Shown: positions 25,127 through 34,029 of the stretch, piece by piece
How positions within the stretch are numbered: the stretch's first letter is position 1
Layout: every line of letters begins with the position of its first letter
Source of the DNA: GCA-2746365 sp963711255
Lineage (GTDB): Bacteria > Pseudomonadota > Gammaproteobacteria > SZUA-229
Reading direction: 5' to 3'
Assembly: GCA_963711255.1 (NCBI GenBank)
Contig: CAVQDO010000032.1
Span: 1 to 64,000 of the forward strand
Length of the DNA: 64,000 nt
Made by a program: the position numbers and the translations under genes
The notes under the pieces: generated by a model
Seen by the model: only the letters and a program-made list of their open reading frames with translations
Told to the model about the DNA's origin: nothing
Database searches by the model: none

Positions 25127-27553
25127 TCAACTATCCAACGCTTCCCTTACACGCTTTAGTAATTCTTCAGAGCTGTATGGTTTATTCAGTAAAGGTTCAT
25201 GCAGTTGATCATAACCAGCATCCAGGTTTCGATCATCACTGTAGCCGCTAACAATCTGAATTTTTATTTCAGGATATTTCTCAGATACAATTTTAGCCAG
25301 CTGATAGCCATCCATTTTAGGCATAATTACATCGGTAAATAATAAATCAACCCGCTTTGACTCAAGAATATCCAGTGCTTCACTACCGCTATTTGCTTTG
25401 ATAACAGTATAACCATTATTACTTAATATCTGGCCAGAGAGATCGAGCAGAGCCTCTTCATCATCGACCAGTAAAATAGTCTCGCTACCTGTAGCCTCTG
25501 ATAGAATATCTTGAGCTGATTCCTGGCTATCCTCAAGTACGTTATCCACATCATTAAAACGCGGCAGGTATATTGTTATAGTTGTGCCGACACCAGGTTC
25601 TGAAAAAACATGAATCGCACCTCCAGATTGTTGTACAAAGCCGTATACCTGGCTCATACCCAACCCAGTACCTTTATCACCCTTGGTCGTAAAAAACGGG
25701 TCAAATATTCTGCGACAGGTTGCCTGGTCCATACCTTCACCGTTATCAGAAATCGTTAACTGCAAATAGTCGCCAACTTCAAGGTCGATATGATGCTGAC
25801 CATAAACATCAACATTTGCCATTTGCGTAGTTAATGTCAGCCTGCCTCCGTCTGGCATCGCATGCATGGCATTAATACTAATATTGAGTATGGCATCACG
25901 TAACTGGCTTTGATCAATGAAAACAGGCCAGGCTCCCTCTGCAAGCTTAAGTATTAACTCGACACGGGCGGTGAGTGTTTTTTCCAGCATATGCTGCTCA
26001 GATAATATTAGCTGGTTAACATCAGTAACCATCGCCTCAGGCGTTTCCTTACGCGCAAAAGCCAGTAACTTGGCGGTGAGTTTTCTGGCACGTTCACCGG
26101 CCACATGAATCTGCTCCGCATAACGTTGAGCTTTTGATTGATCACCAAGCAAGGTCTTCAGTAATTCAGAGTACCCCAGTATTACACCCAGCAGATTATT
26201 AAAATCGTGGGCTATACCACCTGTCAGTTTACCCAGTGCATCCATTTTCTGACTTTGCTGCAATTGTTCGTCTTTCAGTTTTCGCTCTGTAATATCATTA
26301 AAAACCAGAACAATACCGCGAATTTCCCCAGAACTATCACGGATAGGTGCAGCCGAATCTGAAATATAATACTCCTTGCCACTTTTGGAAATAAGTACAC
26401 TCTCTTCACTAATATGTACAATATTTCCCGTATTAATAACCTTATCAAAAGGGCCTTCTATTCGTTTTCGTGTAATAGCATCAAGTAGAATAAATACCTG
26501 TTTTACTGACTTGCCTTCGGCCTTCTCAAATGTCCAGCCTGTTAACTGCTCGGCTACAGGATTCATTCTGACTATCCTGTTATGTGAATCCGTAGTTATA
26601 ACAGCATCGCCAATACTGTTTAAGGTCAAAGAAATATGTTCTTCCTTCTGGCTTAACTCAGTATGGTATTTATCCAGTGAATCGTACACAGATTGTAATT
26701 CCCTTACCTGAAAAAAATTGTGGTAACCATCATCGTTGGCAACGCCTTTTTGGGTTCTTAAACGATTAATGTAATCATCAACTTCCTTGATTGGCAAACC
26801 AAAAACAAAAATAAGCGTAAGAAACAGAATGATTATCGGAATAACGATAATTAACAATAATTCAAAAACAGAATCGCGCATCTGTTTTTCAAGAACCAGA
26901 ATACCGACATCCTTATGCAGCCTGTAAGTGAAACCGTCGGCCTTCAGGGTATCCATAGTATGGATCGTATCGTCCGCCTTCAAATGCAAGGTATTTAACT
27001 CTATATTTTGAAATGAACTTAGTGATTTAAGCAAAGGCAGTAGTTGCATGCGAGTACTGAGGTAACCAATTATCTCAGCATTTAAGTCACCACCGTAAAC
27101 AGGTGTAATATAAATGATGTCGCTATCATTAATTACGCGAAAACTAAAATCATTAATATCATTGACCTTTATTTTCAATGGCAAGGTATTGTCATCTAAT
27201 TCAGCAAGCGCGTTACCAGAAATATCATAAACCATAAGTTCCTGGGTAAATCGTTGCAGATCAAATGCAAAGTTTTTAAAGCGAACGTTATACCAGTAAG
27301 CAAATATTTCCGGGTTGTTAATTTGCTGCCTTACTTCCTGCCAGTGACTTAACATATCAGTCGACTGCCGGATGTTTTTTAACGTAATGGATATAGCATG
27401 TTCCAGCTCATTGATAGACAGGCTTTTCTGGGAAGCTTCTATTTGCAAGCGGGAACTTTCAAGCTTCGTTATGATTTTATAAGAAAATACTGAAACCAGT
27501 ATAGCTACAAATAATGCAATAAAAAAAGCATATTGTTTAACACTCAGCAACAA
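25127..27553 (-). CDS. Membrane hybrid sensor histidine kinase (PAS-HK-receiver)
   Basis: An 808-residue hybrid kinase. Membrane segments at about 7-27 and 232-254 enclose a periplasmic sensor region of about 200 residues of no recognised type. A PAS domain (about 305-425) follows, then HisKA with phospho-acceptor H449 (GGIAHDFNNLLG), an ATPase domain with N561, DNGEGMD and GTGLGMSQVYGF, and a C-terminal receiver (about 692-808) with D741. There is no HPt domain and no DNA-binding partner nearby. It starts 3 bases after the stop of the hydrolase gene, indicating translational coupling. The closest relative in the window is the kinase at 30000. Confidence 0.92.
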   Translation of the reverse strand: MLLSVKQYAFFIALFVAILVSVFSYKIITKLESSRLQIEASQKSLSINELEHAISITLKNIRQSTDMLSHWQEVRQQINNPEIFAYWYNVRFKNFAFDLQRFTQELMVYDISGNALAELDDNTLPLKIKVNDINDFSFRVINDSDIIYITPVYGGDLNAEIIGYLSTRMQLLPLLKSLSSFQNIELNTLHLKADDTIHTMDTLKADGFTYRLHKDVGILVLEKQMRDSVFELLLIIVIPIIILFLTLIFVFGLPIKEVDDYINRLRTQKGVANDDGYHNFFQVRELQSVYDSLDKYHTELSQKEEHISLTLNSIGDAVITTDSHNRIVRMNPVAEQLTGWTFEKAEGKSVKQVFILLDAITRKRIEGPFDKVINTGNIVHISEESVLISKSGKEYYISDSAAPIRDSSGEIRGIVLVFNDITERKLKDEQLQQSQKMDALGKLTGGIAHDFNNLLGVILGYSELLKTLLGDQSKAQRYAEQIHVAGERARKLTAKLLAFARKETPEAMVTDVNQLILSEQHMLEKTLTARVELILKLAEGAWPVFIDQSQLRDAILNISINAMHAMPDGGRLTLTTQMANVDVYGQHHIDLEVGDYLQLTISDNGEGMDQATCRRIFDPFFTTKGDKGTGLGMSQVYGFVQQSGGAIHVFSEPGVGTTITIYLPRFNDVDNVLEDSQESAQDILSEATGSETILLVDDEEALLDLSGQILSNNGYTVIKANSGSEALDILESKRVDLLFTDVIMPKMDGYQLAKIVSEKYPEIKIQIVSGYSDDRNLDAGYDQLHEPLLNKPYSSEELLKRVREALDS

Positions 27554-27556
27554 GAC

Positions 27557-28420
27557 TTAGCGCTCCGCATTACTGTCGAGCACATCTTCGATCGCATCTG
27601 TCAGCTCAAATTCGTGTGCCTGATCAAAAAAGTGATTAGCGCCATCAATAAATACCACGTTGTCATGCTGCTTATTTAGCTGGTTCTTCCAGTCTTCTTT
27701 CATTCGATTGTCATCGGTACCGAGAATAATTGTAATACGATCACTGTACTCTCCCACAACACTGCTTATTTTTAGTCTGTCCCAGTTGTAGTACGAGAGA
27801 AATGATCTGGCATTGGTAGGATACGTTTTACAATAATCCAGCGAATAAGTGTCTAGCGGATTCTCTCCCTTCTCAACCGCATTAAGGGCTTTTTCCGCGA
27901 GTCCGCCCTGCTTACTCACATCGGGTCCAAAATCGTAATAAGATAAACTGATTAATATCGCATGCTGAATCTTTTCAGCATTATTCATTTCCAGGTATTT
28001 CAGTATTACCGGACCGCCTGCGCTATGCCCTATTAAAGTAACTGGTTTCTGTGTTTTTTTATTTAACCACTCTATCCACAGCTTTAGCTCATTGGCATCC
28101 GAGTCAAGAGAATGTGTGTGTATGGCCTCACAGGATAAACTGACTTTTCTATTACTAATGCCCAATGACAATGTGGGGCTTAGTACAGTGAACCCCAGGT
28201 CTGCCAGAGATGAAGCCAAACGCGTAACCGTTGAAAATTTATTTGTCTGAAGAAAACCATGAAGTATCAGCACAGGACTTCCTGTATTAGTGCCCTGTAG
28301 ATACTCTGCTGTTACGTCCCTGCCTGAAGCATTCTTTAACTGAACCGTCTCAGCACTACAGTTAAATGCAAAAAAAAATAAAAACAATGTTGAAAATAAA
28401 CCTGTAACAAACCTGTCCAT
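27557..28420 (-). CDS. Exported alpha/beta hydrolase
   Basis: A 287-residue alpha/beta hydrolase with a signal peptide (residues 1-23, cleavage probably after CSA in FNCSAETVQ). If the cysteine at 21 were lipidated it would be a lipoprotein, but the lipobox is poor. Motifs: HGFLQTN (oxyanion turn), LIGHSAGGPVI with nucleophile S133, an acid in IILGTDD and histidine in DGANHFFDQ. It is the first gene of a two-gene unit with the hybrid kinase; the kinase begins 3 bases after it. This suggests that the kinase senses a product or state linked to this periplasmic enzyme, which is inference. Confidence 0.82.
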   Translation of the reverse strand: MDRFVTGLFSTLFLFFFAFNCSAETVQLKNASGRDVTAEYLQGTNTGSPVLILHGFLQTNKFSTVTRLASSLADLGFTVLSPTLSLGISNRKVSLSCEAIHTHSLDSDANELKLWIEWLNKKTQKPVTLIGHSAGGPVILKYLEMNNAEKIQHAILISLSYYDFGPDVSKQGGLAEKALNAVEKGENPLDTYSLDYCKTYPTNARSFLSYYNWDRLKISSVVGEYSDRITIILGTDDNRMKEDWKNQLNKQHDNVVFIDGANHFFDQAHEFELTDAIEDVLDSNAER

Positions 28421-28662
28421 ATGTAACCCTGAGATTTAGTAGCAATAACGCTTATTTGAGGATGAGCCGACGAGCAACTAATTGGCAAATATTAACATAA
28501 ACCAGCATTTGTAATCTTTAGAACTTTTGTAATCTGCAGGCTCATACTACTACAGTAAGTCGCGAGCACTTTTTGATATTTATAAATGATCCCGAAAGGA
28601 TGAGTAAAGCATTTAATCTTAAGCAAAACCAGTCGCTGAGTAACAGCGAACAGGCAAATATA

Positions 28663-29856
28663 TCATGCAGTCAGCTTTAATGACCCGGCCCAGCTTAATA
28701 AAGCCGCAGCAGGCATCGGCCTCGCAATAAAATAGCCCTGTGCGATATCACAGCCCATTTCTCTCAATAACTGATAATCCGATTCAGTTTCAACACCTTC
28801 AGCAACAACACGCATATTCAGCTCCTGGCCGAGCAAAATACAGGTTTTAACTATCGCCCGCGCTTCATTGTCTTTACTCATATTGCTGACAAAACTGCGG
28901 TCAATTTTCAGTTCAGTAAATGGCACCCGGTGCAGCTGTGACAACGAAGAGTAACCGGTACCAAAATCATCAATAGATAAGTTGATACCTTTAAGCCGTA
29001 GCCGGGTTAAAATGTCAAGTGAGGTAACCAGCTCGCCCATCAGTGTGCTTTCGGTTATCTCCAAAGTCAGGCGTGTCGGTGAGAGCTTATTATTGTTTAA
29101 CAATTCTTCCAGCTGCTCTGGCAACTTAAGACCAATGATATCAAGTGCAGATATATTTACCGACATAGTCGTCGTTAAACCCGCCGCCTGCCATCGCTGC
29201 TCCTGTTTTACAGCCTGGTCAATAACACAGCTTGTTAATTCACCAATAAGGCCATTATTTTCAGCCAGCGGCAGGAAGTTGTCGGGATATACCAGGCCAT
29301 GCACCGGATGTTGCCAGCGTACCAGAACCTCAATACCCGACATAACGCCTGTTGCGATTTCTATCTGTGGCTGATAGTGCAGGACCAGCTGATCATTTTT
29401 AATCGCAAATCGCAACTCTTCTACACTAAATTCACTAATCTGATTGACGGGTTCATTTTCATTCTGGCTAACGGATTCATCCCTTTGCTGCCTGAACAAA
29501 GACAATAAGCTATCCATTGATAGTGGTTTTTTTAACGATTCTATAACTTTCAGGCCATGTGCTCGACACAGTTTTTCAGCGGAATATAACACCCCGACAT
29601 CATGACCACTAAGCAGGATTAGTGCCGGTGGATTATCTATTTTCGCCAGTCGCCGCATGACCTCAATACCATCCATTTCAGGCATATGGAGATCCAGTAC
29701 CAGAATAGAACCGGGAGCAAACTCACTGACACTCTCAAAAAACTCACTCGCCCTGGTATAACCCAGGGCATTAAATCCCGCCAGCTCTGCAACCTCACAA
29801 TGCAGATCTACCAGTGCTTCCTCATCATCGAGAAGATAAATTGTTGATTTGCTCAT
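28663..29856 (-). CDS. Response regulator with EAL c-di-GMP phosphodiesterase domain
   Basis: A 397-residue receiver-EAL protein. Receiver at 1-120 with acidic pair DD (10-11) and phospho-acceptor D55 (LVLDLHMPEMDG). EAL domain at about 145-397: the signature reads EVL (176-178) instead of EAL, a common active variant. The catalytic set is otherwise complete: NIS (N234), EITES (E266), DDFGTGYSS (296-304), KIDRSF and AEGVETE (E353), ending with QGYFIARP. It should hydrolyse c-di-GMP under control of a kinase, as in RocR-type proteins. It sits between the two hybrid kinases on the same strand, which are its likely phosphodonors. Confidence 0.92.
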   Translation of the reverse strand: MSKSTIYLLDDEEALVDLHCEVAELAGFNALGYTRASEFFESVSEFAPGSILVLDLHMPEMDGIEVMRRLAKIDNPPALILLSGHDVGVLYSAEKLCRAHGLKVIESLKKPLSMDSLLSLFRQQRDESVSQNENEPVNQISEFSVEELRFAIKNDQLVLHYQPQIEIATGVMSGIEVLVRWQHPVHGLVYPDNFLPLAENNGLIGELTSCVIDQAVKQEQRWQAAGLTTTMSVNISALDIIGLKLPEQLEELLNNNKLSPTRLTLEITESTLMGELVTSLDILTRLRLKGINLSIDDFGTGYSSLSQLHRVPFTELKIDRSFVSNMSKDNEARAIVKTCILLGQELNMRVVAEGVETESDYQLLREMGCDIAQGYFIARPMPAAALLSWAGSLKLTA

Positions 29857-29999
29857 ATTTTTCTACTCTAGATCCTTTCCCGTTCACATCTGGAAAAACC
29901 TCAAAAAACCTTTATTTACACTTCTATTGTAACGCTCATGAAACAATACTGACCCGGTAAATTGTTAATTTTATGTAAAACTTTGTACTTAATTTAGCA

Positions 30000-32474
30000 T
30001 CACTTTTCATCAAGTAAGGCCCGTACACTGGCATTTAACCTGGCAAGCGAATAAGGCTTACTCAACAGTCTGGCATTACATCTCGCCTGACCATTTTTTG
30101 CCATGGCTGATTCGGTATAGCCCGAGGTCAGCAATATCTTAATATGCGGATAATTTTCACTTACACGCTCTGCCAGTTCGTATCCATTGATACCGCCTGG
30201 CATGACAACATCACTAAACATCATCTTTATATTCGGCACCTCGGCCAGTTTATTTAGCGCTTCGGCACCATTTGATGCAGTAATTACCCGGTACCCCTGT
30301 GCGGTTAAGGATTCTTCGACCATTTGTAACAGCGTAACTTCATCATCTACCAGTAATATGACTTCATTTCCACAGGATAAAACAGAAAGATTGCCTGCAA
30401 TATCAGTGGTATTGTCCACATCACTGCAGGAGCGCGGCAGGTAAAGACGGAATGTTGAACCTATATCAGTTTCTGAGTATATTTTAATATTACCTTTTGA
30501 GCGTTTGATGAAGCCAAATACCATCGCCAGGCCCAGCCCGGTGCCCTTACCCGGTGGCTTTGTGGTGAAGAAGGGTTCAAAAATACGTTCCTGATCTGCC
30601 ACTGATATTCCCTTACCATTATCACTGACAGTCAGTTCTACATAATCGCCGGGGAGTAGATCGGGATTCAGCTTGCAATAAACCTGGTCGAGACTGCAGT
30701 TACTGGTTTCAATGGTAATAAATCCATCGCCGTCAATTGCATCTCGCGCATTTAGAATCAGGTTCAATATTCCATCTTCAAAATCACCATAATCCAGGTC
30801 TGTTGCCCATAGGCCATCTGAAAGATGAAACTTTAATTCTATCTGTGGTGTAAGCGAATGCTTCAACAAAGACTGCATACCCTGGATAATTTCGTTTATA
30901 TTAGCTGCCCTGGTGCTGGTTGCCTCGGTGCGGGAGAACCCCAGTAGCTGCTTGGTTAATTCTGCTGCCCGTTGCGCAGAATGCTTGATAGTATTAAAGC
31001 GTTTAAGTGCTTTTCCGTCGAGTGTTGTTTGCAACTCAAGCAATTCAATATTGCCTAATATTGCACTGAGGATATTATTAAAATCATGTGCGATACCACC
31101 GGATAACTGACCGATAGCATCCATTTTTTGTGAACGGCGCAAGGCTTCTTCTGTTTGCCGATGCTTGGTAATGTCGGTAGATATACCACAGGTAGCGTAT
31201 ATCTCGTTATTCATATCGAACAAAGGGAATTTAACGCTTATATAAGTATGTTCACCATCACTTTGATGCAGTACTTCTTCATTTTCAAAAGTACAAAGGT
31301 TCTCAATGACATAATTATCATTTTTAGCATAGCGATCTGCATTTTCTGCAGGAAATATATCGTAGTCAGTCTTACCCCGTATACTTTCACTCGATATATT
31401 GAATAGTGTTTCATATCTTTTGTTGATAAGAATATAGCGGCCATCCAGGTCCTTTACATAGACAACGGCTAAGGTATTATCCAGAATAGATTTTAGTTGT
31501 TCACGCTCTTTCTCAAGGCGTGTACGCATTAGGTAAGATTCTGTAATATCATGAAACACCAGGACAATACCGATGGTATTATTATCCCGGTCTTTTATCG
31601 GCGCGGCGTTGTCTGTAATATGAAATTCATTACCTGATTTACTGATCAGGGTTTTATGTTCGGAAATATCAACTATCTCATCCTGCCTGAGCACACTGTC
31701 TACCGGGTTTTCTACTCGTCGCCGAGAATCGATATCAATCACATGAAACACATCGGGCAGAAACAGGCCGACTGCATTACGCTCCTGCCAGCCGGTCAGA
31801 TTTTCTGCAACCGGGTTCATACTGGTAATTTCACCCTCGGTATTGGTTGTAATAACCGCATCGCCAATGGAGCGCAGAGTGATTTTCGCCCGCTCTACAT
31901 CTTCCTCATGTTTCTGAATAGTGAGTGCGTTATCTATTACCAGGCTTATATGACGGGCAAATAATTCAAGAATAGATTTATCATCCTCGTTAAAGCTGGC
32001 TCCACCTGCCTTGCCAAGACCCGAAAGACCACCAATTATTCTGCCCCGTGAAACAAGCGGCACCAGCAAGGCAGATTCCATGCCATGCTCCCATTGCCTG
32101 CGTTCCCACAGCAACAGCTCGTGATCTTTAGCAAATAGCAATGTACCTTGATTACTCAGTACACGACCGAACATACCTGTTTTTATCGAATAGCTGCTGC
32201 CCAGGATTAATGCTGCGTTTTCACCACTGGCTGCCAGGTGTTGATACCGCTGTTCAACTTCATTGATTATGGGAACAACTAATGTTTGGGCGTTTATCAG
32301 CTCTCGTGCCTTTTCGGCAACAAGATTGAGGATAATATTAAGGTCAAGTTCAACGGAAATATCATGAAGCATTTCATCAATCACTTCATGTTTTTTACTG
32401 GTTAATCGATTTGCAGCTTCAAGTTCCTTATATTTCTTTTCTAATGCTTCGTATTTTGATTTGTAATCACACAT
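30000..32474 (-). CDS. Cytoplasmic hybrid sensor histidine kinase (GAF-PAS-PAS-HK-receiver)
   Basis: An 824-residue soluble hybrid kinase without membrane segments. Order: short N-terminal coiled coil (1-30), GAF (about 40-185), PAS (about 195-315), PAS (about 322-440), HisKA with phospho-acceptor H463 (GGIAHDFNNIL), ATPase domain with N575 (LILNARDAIDGDG) and GTGLGLAMVFGF, receiver (about 703-824) with D755. Its first PAS domain is strongly alike to that of the kinase at 25127 (shared pattern SIGDAVITT, MNPVAE-x-LTGW, SKSG-x-E), so the two probably arose by duplication plus domain swapping. It starts 8 bases after a vestigial DsrE-like ORF. Confidence 0.92.
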   Translation of the reverse strand: MCDYKSKYEALEKKYKELEAANRLTSKKHEVIDEMLHDISVELDLNIILNLVAEKARELINAQTLVVPIINEVEQRYQHLAASGENAALILGSSYSIKTGMFGRVLSNQGTLLFAKDHELLLWERRQWEHGMESALLVPLVSRGRIIGGLSGLGKAGGASFNEDDKSILELFARHISLVIDNALTIQKHEEDVERAKITLRSIGDAVITTNTEGEITSMNPVAENLTGWQERNAVGLFLPDVFHVIDIDSRRRVENPVDSVLRQDEIVDISEHKTLISKSGNEFHITDNAAPIKDRDNNTIGIVLVFHDITESYLMRTRLEKEREQLKSILDNTLAVVYVKDLDGRYILINKRYETLFNISSESIRGKTDYDIFPAENADRYAKNDNYVIENLCTFENEEVLHQSDGEHTYISVKFPLFDMNNEIYATCGISTDITKHRQTEEALRRSQKMDAIGQLSGGIAHDFNNILSAILGNIELLELQTTLDGKALKRFNTIKHSAQRAAELTKQLLGFSRTEATSTRAANINEIIQGMQSLLKHSLTPQIELKFHLSDGLWATDLDYGDFEDGILNLILNARDAIDGDGFITIETSNCSLDQVYCKLNPDLLPGDYVELTVSDNGKGISVADQERIFEPFFTTKPPGKGTGLGLAMVFGFIKRSKGNIKIYSETDIGSTFRLYLPRSCSDVDNTTDIAGNLSVLSCGNEVILLVDDEVTLLQMVEESLTAQGYRVITASNGAEALNKLAEVPNIKMMFSDVVMPGGINGYELAERVSENYPHIKILLTSGYTESAMAKNGQARCNARLLSKPYSLARLNASVRALLDEK

Positions 32475-32482
32475 TAAACTCT

Positions 32483-32784
32483 CTAAAAAACAGCGATATT
32501 AAAAGAATTCCTTGCGTCTACGCATAACGAGCTAAACAGTGACAGCAATGCTTTGTCAAGTTCACCACTGGCCAGAAAAATTGTTGCTTTTTGTTCAATA
32601 TCTGACGATTTAACAGATTCTTTTTCATGCATTAGACTCGTAAGCAGATTGTTACGGATCTTCCCTCACCCTGTTTAGTTGAAAGTACGTCATATTGATT
32701 GCCCCGACAAAAATTCTCCACACCTGACTCAAATTTCGGGGCATCACCCGTCACCTTCAGCACCAGGTCTTTTTGCATGCACAT
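32483..32784 (-). pseudogene. Two overlapping mini-ORFs resembling broken TusA and DsrE domains
   Basis: Reading minus strand from ATG 32784 to TAA 32632 gives 50 residues (DLVLKVTGDAPKFESGVENF, then FCRGNQYDVLSTKQGEG) that match the C-terminal half of TusA-family proteins. The CPxP half is missing. Its stop overlaps, as TAATG, the ATG at 32632 of a second 49-residue frame ending at 32483, which reads KATIFLASGELDKALLSLF and then FNIAVF. This matches the first beta-alpha-beta unit of DsrE/DsrF/DsrH-like proteins. TusA followed by DsrE is a known domain order, for example in fused CoA-disulfide reductases. Both are truncated, so I read this as a decayed gene cut off where the kinase gene begins. 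Functional small proteins remain possible. Confidence 0.5.
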
Positions 32785-33259
32785 TTATAGCTTGCTAAAA
32801 CCCAGGTAACAGAACAAAAATACTATGACGAACCCGGGCACACATATCGCTATGTAAGCATCTTTACAAAGCTAAAAGTACTACCATTTACATGTTATTA
32901 CAATAAGAACGATGATTCATGCGGCACTACACCTTTGATACCCGTGAGTTGAAGCCCGAAACCATAAAAACCACACAAAAATTGTAAAATTACATATTTT
33001 TCAGGATTAAGTAGTACCACGGAAGATAAATTTAGACGAGTTCAAGACACTTTAAAAAACTGCTCTTTTTAGGTGCAAATAATACACCGGCGTGTAAAGT
33101 GCACAATAAATTCCTTAAGAATATGGACACTTTTTATCAATATTCAGCTTTTATCGCCGGGAAAATTGAAGCATAAGATGCAGTGCGCGGCTGTTAGTCC
33201 CAAAATAAATGGCAAACTTCATGAAGATTTTGTTAATTGTTGCATTTATCGTGCTGAAT
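32785..33259. other. Non-coding stretch upstream of the cold-shock gene
   Basis: About 475 bases with many stops in all frames. A 64-codon plus-strand frame at 33073-33267 has no ribosome site or domain and looks accidental. A short Cys-Pro-Gly reading (minus strand, about 32840-32832) lies roughly where the missing TusA active site would be, but in another frame; this may be chance. No RNA gene was recognised. Confidence 0.5.
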
Positions 33260-33288
33260 TTGAATGAAACTTAAATTTGTTGTGTTAT
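33260..33288 (+). promoter_or_regulatory. Possible sigma-70 promoter of the cold-shock gene
   Basis: TTGAAT (33260-33265) and TGTTAT (33283-33288) with a 17-base spacer, four of six matches each. It would give a 5' leader of about 200 bases before the ATG at 33496, in line with the long structured leaders of cspA-type mRNAs. Prediction by eye only. Confidence 0.35.
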
Positions 33289-33495
33289 TATTGGGCGATA
33301 CAATCCATAAAGAATCAAGCTGGGTTCGAATTTATAAATCAGCCCGCTATGCTTTACGTTACAAATTGCCAAAAATCAGTTTTGTAATTTTCTGAAAGAG
33401 ATTTATTTTATGTATTGCATAATCGAATAAGAAAGGGATGATCTCTTCATTATTCATAAAATTTTTATTTTTAATTTGTTTCAGGTGAAATACTT

Positions 33496-33699
33496 ATGGC
33501 AACAGGTACAGTAAAGTGGTTTAACGAATCCAAAGGTTTTGGTTTCATTTCTCAGGAAGATGGCGGTGCAGATGTATTCGTTCATTTCAACGCAATTCAG
33601 GGCACAGGCTTTAAAACATTAAGTGAAGGTCAAACCGTTACTTATGAAGTTGAAGATGGTCCTAAAGGTCTGCAGGCAAGCAACGTTGTGCCACAATAA
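33496..33699 (+). CDS. CspA-family cold-shock protein
   Basis: A 67-residue single cold-shock domain that binds single-stranded RNA and DNA, acting as RNA chaperone or antiterminator. RNP1 is KGFGFI (residues 13-18) and RNP2 is VFVHF (26-30 region). The start is supported by AGGTGA 9 bases upstream. A long AT-rich leader precedes it and a strong terminator follows 23 bases after the stop, so it is monocistronic. Which paralogue it is (cspA, C, D, E) cannot be told from sequence. Confidence 0.97.
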   Translation: MATGTVKWFNESKGFGFISQEDGGADVFVHFNAIQGTGFKTLSEGQTVTYEVEDGPKGLQASNVVPQ

Positions 33700-33717
33700 G
33701 ACTATTATTGTATGATA

Positions 33718-33748
33718 AAAAAACCTCGCTTCGGCGAGGTTTTTTTTG
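33718..33748 (+). terminator. Rho-independent terminator of the cold-shock gene
   Basis: An 8-bp stem AACCTCGC / GCGAGGTT (33722-33729 with 33734-33741) closed by a TTCG tetraloop, followed by seven more T. Classic strong terminator on the plus strand; the A-run on the left could also stop minus-strand transcripts coming from the S4-domain gene. Confidence 0.95.
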
Positions 33749-33813
33749 TCTGTTAATAAATGCAGACAGGCAAAACAATATTAACATATAAGATAAAGCT
33801 AATTTATGGACCT

Positions 33814-34029
33814 CTACTCGTCCAGGATCAATCGAATTGTTTCGCCATTAAATTCGATAATATCGCCAGCGAACATCTTCTTTCGTTTACGCGTTTCAAC
33901 TTCTCCATTGACAACAACATCGCCGGATTCGATTGCCAGTTTTGCAACACCACCACTCGGCACCAGGCCTTCAAATTTGAGAATTTTATACAGCTCTACC
34001 GGTTGAAATTTTAATATTGCATCTTTCAT
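33814..34029 (-). CDS. S4-domain RNA-binding protein (YbcJ-like)
   Basis: A 71-residue protein consisting of one S4 RNA-binding domain. The pattern YKILKFEGLVPSGGVAKLAI then VVVNGEVETRKRKKMFAGD is typical of E. coli YbcJ relatives. Its ATG directly follows the stop of the ABC transporter gene with no gap, so the two are translationally coupled. The partner RNA is unknown; YbcJ-type proteins are suspected to bind ribosomal RNA. Confidence 0.87.
   Translation of the reverse strand: MKDAILKFQPVELYKILKFEGLVPSGGVAKLAIESGDVVVNGEVETRKRKKMFAGDIIEFNGETIRLILDE

Noticed and set aside
33073..33267. Plus-strand 64-codon frame upstream of the cold-shock gene
   Set aside because: It overlaps the likely promoter and has no ribosome site, domain or coding-like codon use.
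33320..33350. GGTTCGAATTT string resembling a tRNA T-loop
   Set aside because: No acceptor, D or anticodon arms could be paired around it, so it is chance similarity in the leader of the cold-shock gene.
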